DNA of 64,000 nucleotides from Bradyrhizobium sp. SZCCT0231 (GTDB lineage Bacteria; Pseudomonadota; Alphaproteobacteria; Rhizobiales; Xanthobacteraceae): assembly GCF_018130245.1 (NCBI RefSeq), contig NZ_JAFCKP010000002.1:1-64000 (forward strand), given 5' to 3'. Below the pieces are notes generated by a model. It made no database searches, had not been told where the DNA came from, and worked only from the letters and a program-made list of their open reading frames with translations. How positions within the stretch are numbered: position 1 is the stretch's first letter; every line of letters starts with the position of its first letter. The position numbers were made by a program, and so were the translations under genes. Below, piece after piece: positions 8,020-16,170 of the stretch.

Positions 8020-9333
8020 ATGCCCAATATCGCGGCACGCTGGTTGACCATGTGGCGGTCCGCGAACATGGTCCGGCCCGTGCACGCGCCAAATCATCCA
8101 GGACAAACACCTGACACCTTCACCCCTGATTCCCGTCAGGCCTGGGTGCGACTCGTCATTGCCCTTGTGATCGGCTCGATCGGCGCCGTCGGCATGTGGG
8201 CGGTCGTGGTCGTGATTCCCGTGGTGCAGGCCGAATTCGCTGCCACGCGCGGCGCGGTGTCGCTGGCCTTCACCCTCATGATGTTCGGCTTCGGGCTTGG
8301 CGGCGTGATCGCCGGCAAGATCACCGACCGGTTCGGCATCGTGCCGGCGATGGCGATCAGCATCGCCTTCCTCGGCGTTGCCAATGTGCTCGCGGGCCTG
8401 TCGGGCCAGCTGTGGCAGTTCGTGGCGGCTTATTTCCTCATCGGGCTCGGCACCTCCGCGACCTTCGCGCCGCTGATGGCCGAAGCCTCGCACTGGTTCG
8501 AGCGCTATCGCGGATTGGCCGTGACCATCGTTGCCAGCGGCAATTATGTCGCCGGGACGATGTGGCCGCCGATCGTGAGCTGGGGCACGCAGGAGATCGG
8601 CTGGCGCTACACCCATATCGGCATCGGCATCGTCTGCGCGAGCACGATGGCGGTGCTGGTGCTGATCCTGCGCGCGCAGATGGGCAACGACCATATCCGC
8701 GATCATGCCAACGCACCGCCGCCGCGGGTCGATCTCAAGCTGTCGACGAATACGCTCACGGTGCTGCTCTCGATCGCCAGCATCTCCTGCTGCGTGGCGA
8801 TGGCGATGCCGCAGGTTCACATCGTCGCCTATTGCGGCGATCTCGGTTATGGCGTCGCGCGCGGCGCCGAGATGCTGTCCCTGATGATGGGTTGCGGCAT
8901 CGTCAGCCGGATCGGCTCCGGCTATCTGGCCGACAAGATCGGCGGCATCCGCACGCTGCTGGTCGGGTCGCTGGCGCAGGGATTTGCGCTGGTGTTCTAT
9001 CTGTTCTTCGACAGCCTCGCCTCGCTCTATCTGATCTCCGCGATGTTCGGCCTGTTCCAGGGCGGCATCGTGCCGAGCTACGCCATCATCGTGCGCGAGG
9101 CGATGCCGGCGCGCGAAGCGGCGACCCGCGTCGGCATCGTGATCTTTGCGTCCGTGTTCGGCATGTCCTTCGGCGGCTGGGTGTCCGGCGTCATCTTCGA
9201 TGCCACCGGCTCGTATGCCGCGGCATTCGCCAACGGCGTGGCGTGGAACGCGCTGAACATCGGCATCGTCGTGTTGCTCTTGATCCGCGCGCGGATGGGC
9301 TCGGTCAAAACCGGCCCGGGTTTTGCGACTTAA
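8020..9333 (+). CDS. Major facilitator superfamily transporter
   Basis: This protein of about 437 aa has twelve predicted membrane helices in two halves, separated by a hydrophilic loop near residues 225-245. The MFS signature between helices 2 and 3 is visible (GKITDRFG), and its degenerate repeat occurs in the second half (GYLADKIGG). The fold resembles the oxalate/formate or monocarboxylate porter groups, but the substrate cannot be read from sequence. In-frame ATGs at 8050 and 8068 are alternative starts, none with a clear ribosome-binding site. It diverges from the copper operon and converges on the DUF4864 gene, overlapping it by 4 nt at the stops. Confidence 0.85.
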   Translation: MPNIAARWLTMWRSANMVRPVHAPNHPGQTPDTFTPDSRQAWVRLVIALVIGSIGAVGMWAVVVVIPVVQAEFAATRGAVSLAFTLMMFGFGLGGVIAGKITDRFGIVPAMAISIAFLGVANVLAGLSGQLWQFVAAYFLIGLGTSATFAPLMAEASHWFERYRGLAVTIVASGNYVAGTMWPPIVSWGTQEIGWRYTHIGIGIVCASTMAVLVLILRAQMGNDHIRDHANAPPPRVDLKLSTNTLTVLLSIASISCCVAMAMPQVHIVAYCGDLGYGVARGAEMLSLMMGCGIVSRIGSGYLADKIGGIRTLLVGSLAQGFALVFYLFFDSLASLYLISAMFGLFQGGIVPSYAIIVREAMPAREAATRVGIVIFASVFGMSFGGWVSGVIFDATGSYAAAFANGVAWNALNIGIVVLLLIRARMGSVKTGPGFAT

Positions 9334-9734
9334 ACGGATTGTCCCGCCTTCAGCAGCGAGCAGCCGGTGATCTTGTAGCTGCCGTCGCCCTGCTGCTCGA
9401 GCGTGTAGAGCGCCTCCCAGGCCTCGCCATTGGCATCGACGATATGGACGCGCTGGGCGATCCAGCCGCCATCGGTCTTGCTCTCGCCAAATTCAAAACT
9501 CTTGTGACGATAGACCGGCGCGTAGCCGTTCTGCACCATGGACATGAAGATGTCGGGTGCGGGAAAGATTTCCTTGATCGAAGGTGCCGCATAGGAATAG
9601 GCCGCCGCCGCATCGTCGCGAACGAACGCCTGCTCCTGGGCGCGGATGACGCTCTGGGCCGTCGCGACATCGCCGGCAAACGCTGCGTGATGACAGACAA
9701 CAATGAGAGCGACCAGCAAGGCTGCGATGCGCAT
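9330..9734 (-). CDS. DUF4864 exported protein
   Basis: This 134-aa precursor has a signal peptide (IAALLVALIVVCHHAAFAG). The mature part fits DUF4864, an NTF2-like small domain: a helical start (AQSVIRAQEQAFVRDD), the IFPAPDIFMSMVQNGYAPVY segment and a closing GDGSYKITGCSLL strand. Function in the family is unknown. It is a single gene whose stop overlaps the MFS stop by 4 nt, tail to tail. Confidence 0.75.
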   Translation of the reverse strand: MRIAALLVALIVVCHHAAFAGDVATAQSVIRAQEQAFVRDDAAAAYSYAAPSIKEIFPAPDIFMSMVQNGYAPVYRHKSFEFGESKTDGGWIAQRVHIVDANGEAWEALYTLEQQGDGSYKITGCSLLKAGQSV

Positions 9735-9926
9735 GACAGGCTCCGCGTTGAGATCCCGGCGGAGGCGATCCTAGCACATCTGCGCCGCCAGGGCGTGCAC
9801 TCATAAATCACGCGCTCGGCTTGGGTGCTCCAGATGCCCGCTCATCCCGCAACGGCGGCACAAACAGCAGACATCGTTGCAGGTCGCCGATGGGCTACTT
9901 GGTGACATCAAGCTCAGTCTGATATT

Positions 9927-9953
9927 AAGGAGGTCGCCCGCACGAGAGCGACC
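9927..9953 (+). promoter_or_regulatory. Shine-Dalgarno plus hairpin before the barstar start
   Basis: AAGGAGG lies about 20 nt before the ATG, too far for normal initiation. GGTCGC (9932-9937) and GCGACC (9948-9953) can pair directly against the start codon. Folding would bring the SD close to the ATG, or alternatively mask it. Confidence 0.4.
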
Positions 9954-10262
9954 ATGCAGACGATACAACTCGATGCCAGCAGTTGGACAACTGCTAACGA
10001 TTTTCGATCAGCCCTCAAGACAGCAATAGGAGCGCCGGAATGGCATGGTGATGGAGTAGGTGCCTTTTTGGATTCAATTTTCGGCGGTGGCATGAACGTC
10101 CTCAAGCCTCCTTACATCATCAAGGTCGTGAATACGGCGCACCTCGCACCAGAGCTTAAGGAGTTGATCTGCGATCTTTCGGCGGCGATGGAGGGGACGC
10201 GAATGCGTCGGCTTGCCCGTACAGGTGAGGACGTTTCGGCTAGTCTTGAGATCGCGAACTAG
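9954..10262 (+). CDS. Barstar-family ribonuclease inhibitor
   Basis: This 102-aa protein follows the barstar pattern: an N-terminal strand (MQTIQLDAS), a helix with FRSALKTAIGAPEWHGDGV, then LDSIFGGGMNVLKPPYIIKV, matching the WHGxxLDAxxDSIxxGxINxxxPPY pattern of barstar homologues. Barstars bind and neutralise barnase-type secreted or toxin-domain RNases. No RNase or polymorphic toxin is encoded next to it, so it is an orphan immunity-type protein. The start context is unusual (see hairpin at 9927-9953). Confidence 0.7.
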   Translation: MQTIQLDASSWTTANDFRSALKTAIGAPEWHGDGVGAFLDSIFGGGMNVLKPPYIIKVVNTAHLAPELKELICDLSAAMEGTRMRRLARTGEDVSASLEIAN

Positions 10263-10384
10263 GGCACTCATGGCCAACGTCGGCCGTTTGGTCCGCTTCG
10301 GGTCACAAGCATTAATGCTCTGGCCGATCAGCAGATTTCCGCTCGGCCCTCAGGAGCCGACATTTCTTTTGCGAGTACACGTCG

Positions 10385-11023
10385 CTACCGCTTTCGCTTC
10401 GTGGCCGGCTTCGTGGTCTTGGACGCGCGCGCCTTGACCTTGCTGGGCGGCTGCACCCTCAAGCCGTCCACGAACACATCGAGCATCCGCAGCACCGAGG
10501 ATTGCCAGCCGGGCTGGTCGTGCATGTAGCACATGCCGACAAGCGCCCGTAGCAGGTCCTCCGGGCTGATATCGGCGCGCATCTGGCCGGCCGCGACCGC
10601 GCGGTCGAGCAGCGAGCCGATCGCCTTGGTCAGGCGGTCCATCGAGAACGCCGCGAGCTCCGACGAACTCTGGAACGTCAGCGCCAGCGCGGCCGACATG
10701 CCTTTCTTGGTGGCGACGAATTCGACGTTCGAGCGTAGCCAGCGCCTGAGCGCATCGACCGGGTCCTTCGCATTCTTCAATTGTTCGGCAAGTTCGCTGA
10801 GCTGCTCGACCTCGCGGCGGTACACCGCCTCGAACAGATCCTCGCGCGTTGGAAAATGCCGATAGAGCGTGCCGATGCCGACGCCGGCGCGTTTGGCCAC
10901 CGCCTCCAGGCTCGCCTCGGGTCCGCCGGCGTTGAACACGGCCTTCGCCGCTTCGAGCACGCGCTCGCGATTGCGCACGGCATCGGCGCGGGGCTTGCGG
11001 GTCTGGTCGGTGTGGTCGTCCAT
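10385..11023 (-). CDS. TetR/AcrR family transcriptional regulator
   Basis: This 212-aa protein has an N-terminal HTH (ERVLEAAKAVFNAGG ... LEAVAKRAGVGIGTLYRHF at about residues 20-62) and a ligand-binding helical domain. The C-terminal tail is strongly basic (KVKARASKTTKPATKRKR). It is divergent from the aldehyde oxidoreductase operon starting at 11277, which it may control. The ATG at 11023 was chosen; a TTG three codons upstream is possible. Confidence 0.9.
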   Translation of the reverse strand: MDDHTDQTRKPRADAVRNRERVLEAAKAVFNAGGPEASLEAVAKRAGVGIGTLYRHFPTREDLFEAVYRREVEQLSELAEQLKNAKDPVDALRRWLRSNVEFVATKKGMSAALALTFQSSSELAAFSMDRLTKAIGSLLDRAVAAGQMRADISPEDLLRALVGMCYMHDQPGWQSSVLRMLDVFVDGLRVQPPSKVKARASKTTKPATKRKR

Positions 11024-11054
11024 ATCAGGCAATGTAGATCACGAATTGGTTAGA

Positions 11055-11077
11055 TTGAACCCTTGCTTGAACCCTTG
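11055..11077. repeat. Tandem 12-bp direct repeat in a divergent promoter region
   Basis: TTGAACCCTTG occurs twice with a 12-bp period, about 30 bp upstream of the TetR start and 200 bp from the oxidoreductase start. It could be a direct-repeat regulator site or a replication slip. Confidence 0.35.
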
Positions 11078-11276
11078 TGGGCTGCATCGCGTTGGTGACG
11101 CACGGGCTTTTGACGAATTCCAAATATTTCCTGGCGGCCCTTGTTAAGCGGAGGGTGCCTCCGTATCTTTGCCCCACGCGTCGGCCACATCCTGTTCGGG
11201 CGGCGCGGTATCGACGGCGGCCACGGCGGTGGCGCACCGCGCGATCACTCATGTCCATATCTGATCGGAGCCTTGT

Positions 11277-11774
11277 ATGAACCACTCCATCAGCCTCACC
11301 GTGAACGGTGCGCGGCGCGACTTCGTCCTCGACGATCCGCGCGTCACGCTGCTCGATCTCCTGCGTGAGCGCCTCCATCTGACCGGAACCAAGAAGGGAT
11401 GCGACCGCGGCCAGTGCGGTGCCTGCACCATTCTCGTCGACGGCAAGCGCATCAACTCCTGCCTCGCGCTCGCCATCAGCCATGACGGCGCCGACATCCT
11501 CACCATCGAAGGCGTCGCGCGCGGCGACCAGCTTCATCCCGTTCAGGCCGCCTTCATTGCCCATGACGGCTTCCAGTGCGGCTTCTGCACGCCCGGCCAG
11601 ATCATGAGCGCGATCGGCATGATGCGCGAAGGCCAGGCCGGCAACGATCCCGAACGCGTCCGCGAATGCATGAGCGGCAATCTCTGCCGCTGCGGCGCTT
11701 ATGCCGGCATCGTCGATGCCGTGCTGGAAGCGCAGGCCGGCATGGATGAAACCAATCAGAGGCGCTCCGCATGA
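11277..11774 (+). CDS. Aldehyde oxidoreductase, 2Fe-2S subunit (PaoA/YagT-like)
   Basis: This 165-aa small subunit belongs to the xanthine dehydrogenase family. It carries two [2Fe-2S] clusters: the plant-ferredoxin-type motif CDRGQCGACTILV with a later Cys (RINSCLAL), and the helical-domain motifs CGFCTPGQI and CMSGNLCRCGAY. GGAG precedes the ATG at 11277. E. coli PaoA starts with a TAT signal for periplasmic export; this protein starts directly at the ferredoxin domain, so this version is probably cytoplasmic. It overlaps the FAD subunit by 4 nt (ATGA). Confidence 0.9.
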   Translation: MNHSISLTVNGARRDFVLDDPRVTLLDLLRERLHLTGTKKGCDRGQCGACTILVDGKRINSCLALAISHDGADILTIEGVARGDQLHPVQAAFIAHDGFQCGFCTPGQIMSAIGMMREGQAGNDPERVRECMSGNLCRCGAYAGIVDAVLEAQAGMDETNQRRSA

Positions 11775-12826
11775 AACAGTTCGATTATGTCAGGCCCGGC
11801 ACGATCGCTGAAGCCGTTGCTGCCGCGGCCCGGCCGGGCGCCGTCTATCTCGCAGCCGGCACCAACCTGCTCGACCTGATGAAGGGCGGCGTCAGCCGCC
11901 CGGATCGGTTGGTCGACGTCACGCATCTCGATGGGCTCGATGGCATAGAGACTCTCGCGGACGGGTCTTTGCGCATCGGCGCGCTCGTCGGCAACGCCGA
12001 TCTGGCGCACGATGCCGAATTCGCGAGATCCTATCCTGCGGTCACCGAAGCGCTGCTCTCCGGCGCGTCGGCTCAATTGCGCAATGCCGCGACCGTCGGC
12101 GGCAATCTCCTGCAACGGACACGCTGTGCGTATTTCTACGACACCGCCAGCCGCTGCAACAAGCGCGAGGCCGGCAGCGGCTGCGACGCCCGCGACGGCG
12201 AGAACCGCAGCCATGCCGTGCTCGGCTGGAGCGAGAGCTGCATCGCCACGCATCCGTCCGACTTCTGCGTGCCCTTGGTCGCGCTCGACGCGGTCGTGGA
12301 GATCGAGGGCAGGAGCGGCCGGCGCGAGATCGCGCTCGACGAGCTGCACCGCCTGCCGGGCGATGCGCCCGAGCGCGAATCGGCGCTCGAGCCCGGCGAT
12401 CTCATCGTCGCGGTGCGCCTGCCGCCCGCCGCGCGCGGCTTTGCCGCGCATGCGCGCTACCTCAAGGTTCGCGAGCGCACCTCCTACGCCTTCGCCGTGG
12501 TCTCGGCCGCCGCTGCGCTGCGGATCGAGAACGGCAGGATCGCGGAGGCGCGGCTTGCACTCGGTGGCGTCGCCGCAAAGCCCTGGCGCGCTCGCGCAGC
12601 AGAGGACGTGCTGAGGAATGTTGTGCCCACGGCAGACGCGTTCCAGGAGGCGGCCTGGCGTGCGCTCGAGGGCGCAAAGCCGTCCGGCGACAACGCCTTC
12701 AAGATCGAGCTCGCGCGCCGCATCGTCGTGCGCGCGCTGCTGCTCGCCGCCGCCGGTACGCCTGCGCGTATGCCCGCGCTGCCGGCCTCTCCCTTTGCCT
12801 CGACCTCCGGAGCCATCCATGCCTGA
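11771..12826 (+). CDS. Aldehyde oxidoreductase, FAD and 4Fe-4S subunit (PaoB/YagS-like)
   Basis: This 351-aa medium subunit binds FAD through the AAGTNLLDLMKGG and TVGGNLLQRTRC loops. After the second loop it has the insertion typical of PaoB, with Cys residues in TRCAYFYDTASRCNKREAG, GSGCDA and ESCIATHPSDFC, which in E. coli PaoB holds an extra [4Fe-4S] cluster. This distinguishes the complex from ordinary CO or xanthine dehydrogenases. Its stop overlaps the start of the molybdenum subunit by 8 nt. Confidence 0.88.
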   Translation: MKQFDYVRPGTIAEAVAAAARPGAVYLAAGTNLLDLMKGGVSRPDRLVDVTHLDGLDGIETLADGSLRIGALVGNADLAHDAEFARSYPAVTEALLSGASAQLRNAATVGGNLLQRTRCAYFYDTASRCNKREAGSGCDARDGENRSHAVLGWSESCIATHPSDFCVPLVALDAVVEIEGRSGRREIALDELHRLPGDAPERESALEPGDLIVAVRLPPAARGFAAHARYLKVRERTSYAFAVVSAAAALRIENGRIAEARLALGGVAAKPWRARAAEDVLRNVVPTADAFQEAAWRALEGAKPSGDNAFKIELARRIVVRALLLAAAGTPARMPALPASPFASTSGAIHA

Positions 12827-15080
12827 GCTCAACTTGACCAGCGCTCCCGCCCATCTGCGGCACGGCTCGAATATCGGCCAGCCGCTGACCCGCCGCGACG
12901 GCATCCTCAAGGTCAAGGGGCAGGCGACCTACGCCGCCGACAATCATCCGCCCGGCATGCTCTTTGCCGTGATGGCTGTCTCGAGCATTGCGCACGGCCG
13001 CGTGGTCTCGCTCGATGTCGCAGCAGCCAAGCGCCATCCCGGCGTGGTCGACGTCATGACGCCCGACCACAAGCCGCAGCTCGCGATCGACCCTGACATC
13101 AAGACCAATCCGTTCGTGTTCCGGATGGAAGTGTTGCAGAGCAATGAGGTCCGCTACGCCAACCAGCCGATCGCCGTTGTGATCGCTGAGACGCTGGAGG
13201 GCGCGACCGAAGGCGCGGCGCTGCTGGCGCCGCGCTATGAGGTGCTGCCGGCGCTGGTCGGCCTCGATGCCGGCGAGAGCTACGTGCCGCCGGTCGTCGG
13301 TGTCGGCAACCCCGCGGAGCATCACCACGGCGATGTCGAGGCGGGCCTTGCCTCGGCCGAAAGGCAGATCGAGGCGGTCTACGAGACACCGCCGCAATAT
13401 CACAACGCGATGGAGCCGCATGCGATCGTCGCATCGTGGGACGGCGACAATCTGTCCGTCGACATGCCGACCCAGGGCTTGATGCTGTCTTTGGCGCGCA
13501 TCGCCGAACTGTTCGGCGTCACGCACGACAAGATCCATATCCGCAGCCCGTTCCTCGGCGGCGGCTTCGGCTCCAAGGGGCTGATGGCCGGCCCGCCGAC
13601 CCTCGGCATCATGGCTGCCAAGCTGGTCGGCAGGCCAGTCAAGCTCGTGCTGCGCCGCGAGCAGATGTATGGCCCGGTCGGTCATCGCGCGCCGACCCGC
13701 CAGCGGCTGCGCCTCGGCACCGATGGCGAGGGACGTCTGACTGCGCTCGATCATCACGCCAGGACGGTGTCGAGCATCTTCGACGATTTCTACGAGCCCG
13801 CCGCCGATGCTTCGCACACGCTCTATGCGGCGCCTGCGATCCGGACCTCGCACGATGCCGTGCGCGTCAACACCGGCACGCCGCTGTTCATGCGCGCGCC
13901 GGGCGAGGCAACGGGCTCGATCGCGCTCGAGAGCGCGATCGACGAGATGGCCTCAGCCTGCGGCATGGATCCGCTCGCGTTCCGCCTCAAGAACTACGCC
14001 GAGGTCGAGCCGATGACGGGAAGACCCTTTTCTTCAAAGGCGCTGCGGGCCTGTTACGAGCAGGGCGCCGCGCGCTTCGGCTGGGCGAAGCGTCCGGTTC
14101 AGCCGCGGCAGATGCGCGACGATGCCGGCCTTCTGGTCGGCTGGGGCATGGGCACCGCGACCTTCCCGGCGCTGATGTTCCAGGCCGAAGCGCGCGCGGC
14201 GATTCGCCGCGACGGCTCGGGTGTGATGGAGATCGGCGCGCACGACATGGGGCAGGGCGCCTGGACGGCGCTGGCCCAGATCGCGGCCGATGCCGTCGGT
14301 CTCGATATCGACCGCGTCGAATTCAAGGCCGGCACGTCCGATCTGCCTGACGCCGGCATCGCCGGCGGCTCGGCGCACACGGCAACTGCAGGTGCGGCGA
14401 TCCACAGCGCCGGCGCGGCCGTGATCGCTGAGCTCGCCGATCTCGCCACCAATGACGAACGCTCGCCACTGTTCGGTGCCGGCAATGCCGGTGTGATCGC
14501 GCGGGAGGGCAGGCTGATCCGCCGCGACGACGAGAGCCGCAGCGAGAGCTATGCCGAGATCCTGGCGCGCGCCGGCGTTGCCGAGATCGAGGCCCGCGGC
14601 ACCGGCGCGCCGAATCCTGCGGCGATGGAGCAATATGCGATGCATGCCCACGGCGCGGTGTTCGCGGAGGCGAAGGTCGATCCCGAGCTCGGCCAGGTCC
14701 GCGTCACCCGCATGGTCGGCGCCTTCGCCGCCGGGCGCATCGTCAATCCGCGCTTGGTGCAGAGCCAGCTGTTCGGCGGCATGATCTGGGGCCTGTCCTT
14801 CGCGCTGCACGAGGAGGCCGTCACCGACCGCCGCAGCGGCCGGATCATGAATGCCAATCTCGGCGAGTACCATATCCCCGTGAATGCCGACGTGCCGCCG
14901 CTCGACGTCATCACGGTCGAGGAGCACGATCCGCATGTGAATGCGCTCGGCATCAAGGGCGTCGGCGAGATCGGCATCACCGGCAGCGCCGGCGCGGTTG
15001 CCAACGCCGTCTGGCACGCGACCGGCGTGCGTGTCCGCCGCTTCCCGATCCGGATCGAGGAGTTGCTGACGCAGCGTTGA
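12819..15080 (+). CDS. Aldehyde oxidoreductase, molybdenum cofactor subunit (PaoC/YagR-like)
   Basis: This 753-aa large subunit binds the molybdenum cofactor and oxidises the substrate. Family motifs are present: RRDGILKVKGQATYAAD at the N-terminus, SPFLGGGFGSKG, FMRAPGEATG and HDMGQGAWTAL. The final GVKGVGEIG-type loop reads GIKGVGEIGITGSAGAVANA and contains the catalytic Glu. The gene order Fe-S, FAD, Moco matches E. coli paoABC. The CTCCGGAGCC stretch supplies the ribosome-binding site; the open frame runs upstream to 12618 but overlaps the FAD gene. No paoD/XdhC-type maturation factor is seen nearby. Confidence 0.9.
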   Translation: MPELNLTSAPAHLRHGSNIGQPLTRRDGILKVKGQATYAADNHPPGMLFAVMAVSSIAHGRVVSLDVAAAKRHPGVVDVMTPDHKPQLAIDPDIKTNPFVFRMEVLQSNEVRYANQPIAVVIAETLEGATEGAALLAPRYEVLPALVGLDAGESYVPPVVGVGNPAEHHHGDVEAGLASAERQIEAVYETPPQYHNAMEPHAIVASWDGDNLSVDMPTQGLMLSLARIAELFGVTHDKIHIRSPFLGGGFGSKGLMAGPPTLGIMAAKLVGRPVKLVLRREQMYGPVGHRAPTRQRLRLGTDGEGRLTALDHHARTVSSIFDDFYEPAADASHTLYAAPAIRTSHDAVRVNTGTPLFMRAPGEATGSIALESAIDEMASACGMDPLAFRLKNYAEVEPMTGRPFSSKALRACYEQGAARFGWAKRPVQPRQMRDDAGLLVGWGMGTATFPALMFQAEARAAIRRDGSGVMEIGAHDMGQGAWTALAQIAADAVGLDIDRVEFKAGTSDLPDAGIAGGSAHTATAGAAIHSAGAAVIAELADLATNDERSPLFGAGNAGVIAREGRLIRRDDESRSESYAEILARAGVAEIEARGTGAPNPAAMEQYAMHAHGAVFAEAKVDPELGQVRVTRMVGAFAAGRIVNPRLVQSQLFGGMIWGLSFALHEEAVTDRRSGRIMNANLGEYHIPVNADVPPLDVITVEEHDPHVNALGIKGVGEIGITGSAGAVANAVWHATGVRVRRFPIRIEELLTQR

Positions 15081-15122
15081 GGCAGCAGGCGGGGCGAGAT
15101 CTTCTCGCTCCGCCGCGCCTCG

Positions 15123-15275
15123 TCAATGCAGCTTCTTGCGGAGCGCCCTGAGCGCCTCGCGCTGGATCTCGATGTAGTCGGCGATGGCCTTGCGCAGCTC
15201 GCGCGAGTGGAGCTTCTCGGCATCGCGCTGGACTTCGTCGAGCGCGGCTTCTGCATTGGCGAGCGTGATCTTCAT
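15123..15275 (-). CDS. 50-aa helical protein, function unknown
   Basis: This small gene reads MKITLANAEAALDEVQRD... to ...RALRKKLH. AAAGGG lies 8-10 nt before the ATG and the stop is TGA at 15123-15125. The protein is almost entirely charged and helix-forming, with heptad-like spacing suggesting a coiled coil. It is convergent with the molybdenum subunit gene. I do not recognise a family; codon use and the ribosome-binding site support it as real. Confidence 0.55.
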   Translation of the reverse strand: MKITLANAEAALDEVQRDAEKLHSRELRKAIADYIEIQREALRALRKKLH

Positions 15276-15474
15276 CTGCGAGCCCTTTAACGAAGCGGCC
15301 CCGGAGTGCCCAAGGAAATCTCACGGGTCCGGGGCCATAACCTCAGCACCTTTGCGCGAGGCTGCTCGGCTACGGTTCGCAATATATAGCGGTTTGGCCC
15401 GCGGAAATTGAGGTGGCTCAAGCTCCGTAAGATATCGGTGGCTCCGTAATATCCCGGATGCGCCGACCGCGCCT

Positions 15475-16023
15475 TCAGAACGTCGGCGGCGTGCAGGCCG
15501 AGATCACCTCGCACGGCTTGCCGCCGACGCAGCGGAAGCGGTGCGGGCGGCGGCTCTCGAAGTAATAGGCATCGCCCGGGTTGAGGATGCGGCGCTCGTC
15601 CTCGACGGTGACTTCGAGCTTCCCTGATATCACGATGCCGCCTTCCTCGCCGTCATGGACGAGAGGCACGCGTCCGGTGTCGCTGCCGGGCTCGTAGCGC
15701 TCCTTCAAAATCTGCAGGCTGCGGCCGAACAGATTATCGCCGACCTGGCGATACGAGATCGGCTTCTTGCCGACCTCGGTCAGCTCCTCGGCGCGGTAGA
15801 AGATCTTGCGCCTCGACTCCGGCTCCAGCGCGAAGAACTCGGCGAGGCCCATCGGGATGCCGTCGAGGATGCGCTTGAGCGCGCCGACCGAGGGGTTCAT
15901 CTGGTTGGATTCGATCAGCGAGATCGTCGAATTGGTGACGCCGGCACGCTTGGCCAGCTCGCGCTGGGACAGCTTGTGGCGCGCCCGGATGAATCGAAGC
16001 CGTCCACCGATGTCGACGCTCAT
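15475..16023 (-). CDS. XRE-cupin transcriptional regulator (PuuR-like)
   Basis: This 182-aa regulator has an N-terminal XRE helix-turn-helix (residues 8-60, KLSQRELAKRAGVTNSTISLIE) and a C-terminal cupin (GEEGGIVISGKLEVTVEDERR ... YFESRRPHRF). This is the layout of PuuR, which represses putrescine-utilisation genes. It is divergent from the omega-aminotransferase gene, with 147 bp between them, and most likely controls the aminotransferase-dadA pair and itself. Ligand not determinable from sequence. Confidence 0.85.
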   Translation of the reverse strand: MSVDIGGRLRFIRARHKLSQRELAKRAGVTNSTISLIESNQMNPSVGALKRILDGIPMGLAEFFALEPESRRKIFYRAEELTEVGKKPISYRQVGDNLFGRSLQILKERYEPGSDTGRVPLVHDGEEGGIVISGKLEVTVEDERRILNPGDAYYFESRRPHRFRCVGGKPCEVISACTPPTF

Positions 16024-16170
16024 AGCCCAAGCCCTGTTGCAGGTGTTGCGGATCGCGCAAATATGGACCGGCAGCCCCAGTTAAATCAATGGTTTGCAGG
16101 TCGCCAGAAAAGGACTTGTTGCGGTTTCGAAGCCGTGGCTCAGCTATGGAGTCAGCAAAGGAGCGCGGCC

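Noticed and set aside
12618-12818. Upstream extension of the molybdenum subunit
   Set aside because: It overlaps the FAD subunit and encodes Arg/Ser-rich nonsense; the normal family start is at 12819.
15655-16170. Upstream extension of the aminotransferase frame
   Set aside because: It runs antisense through the XRE-cupin gene; the GTG at 16171 has a ribosome-binding site and fits the family length.
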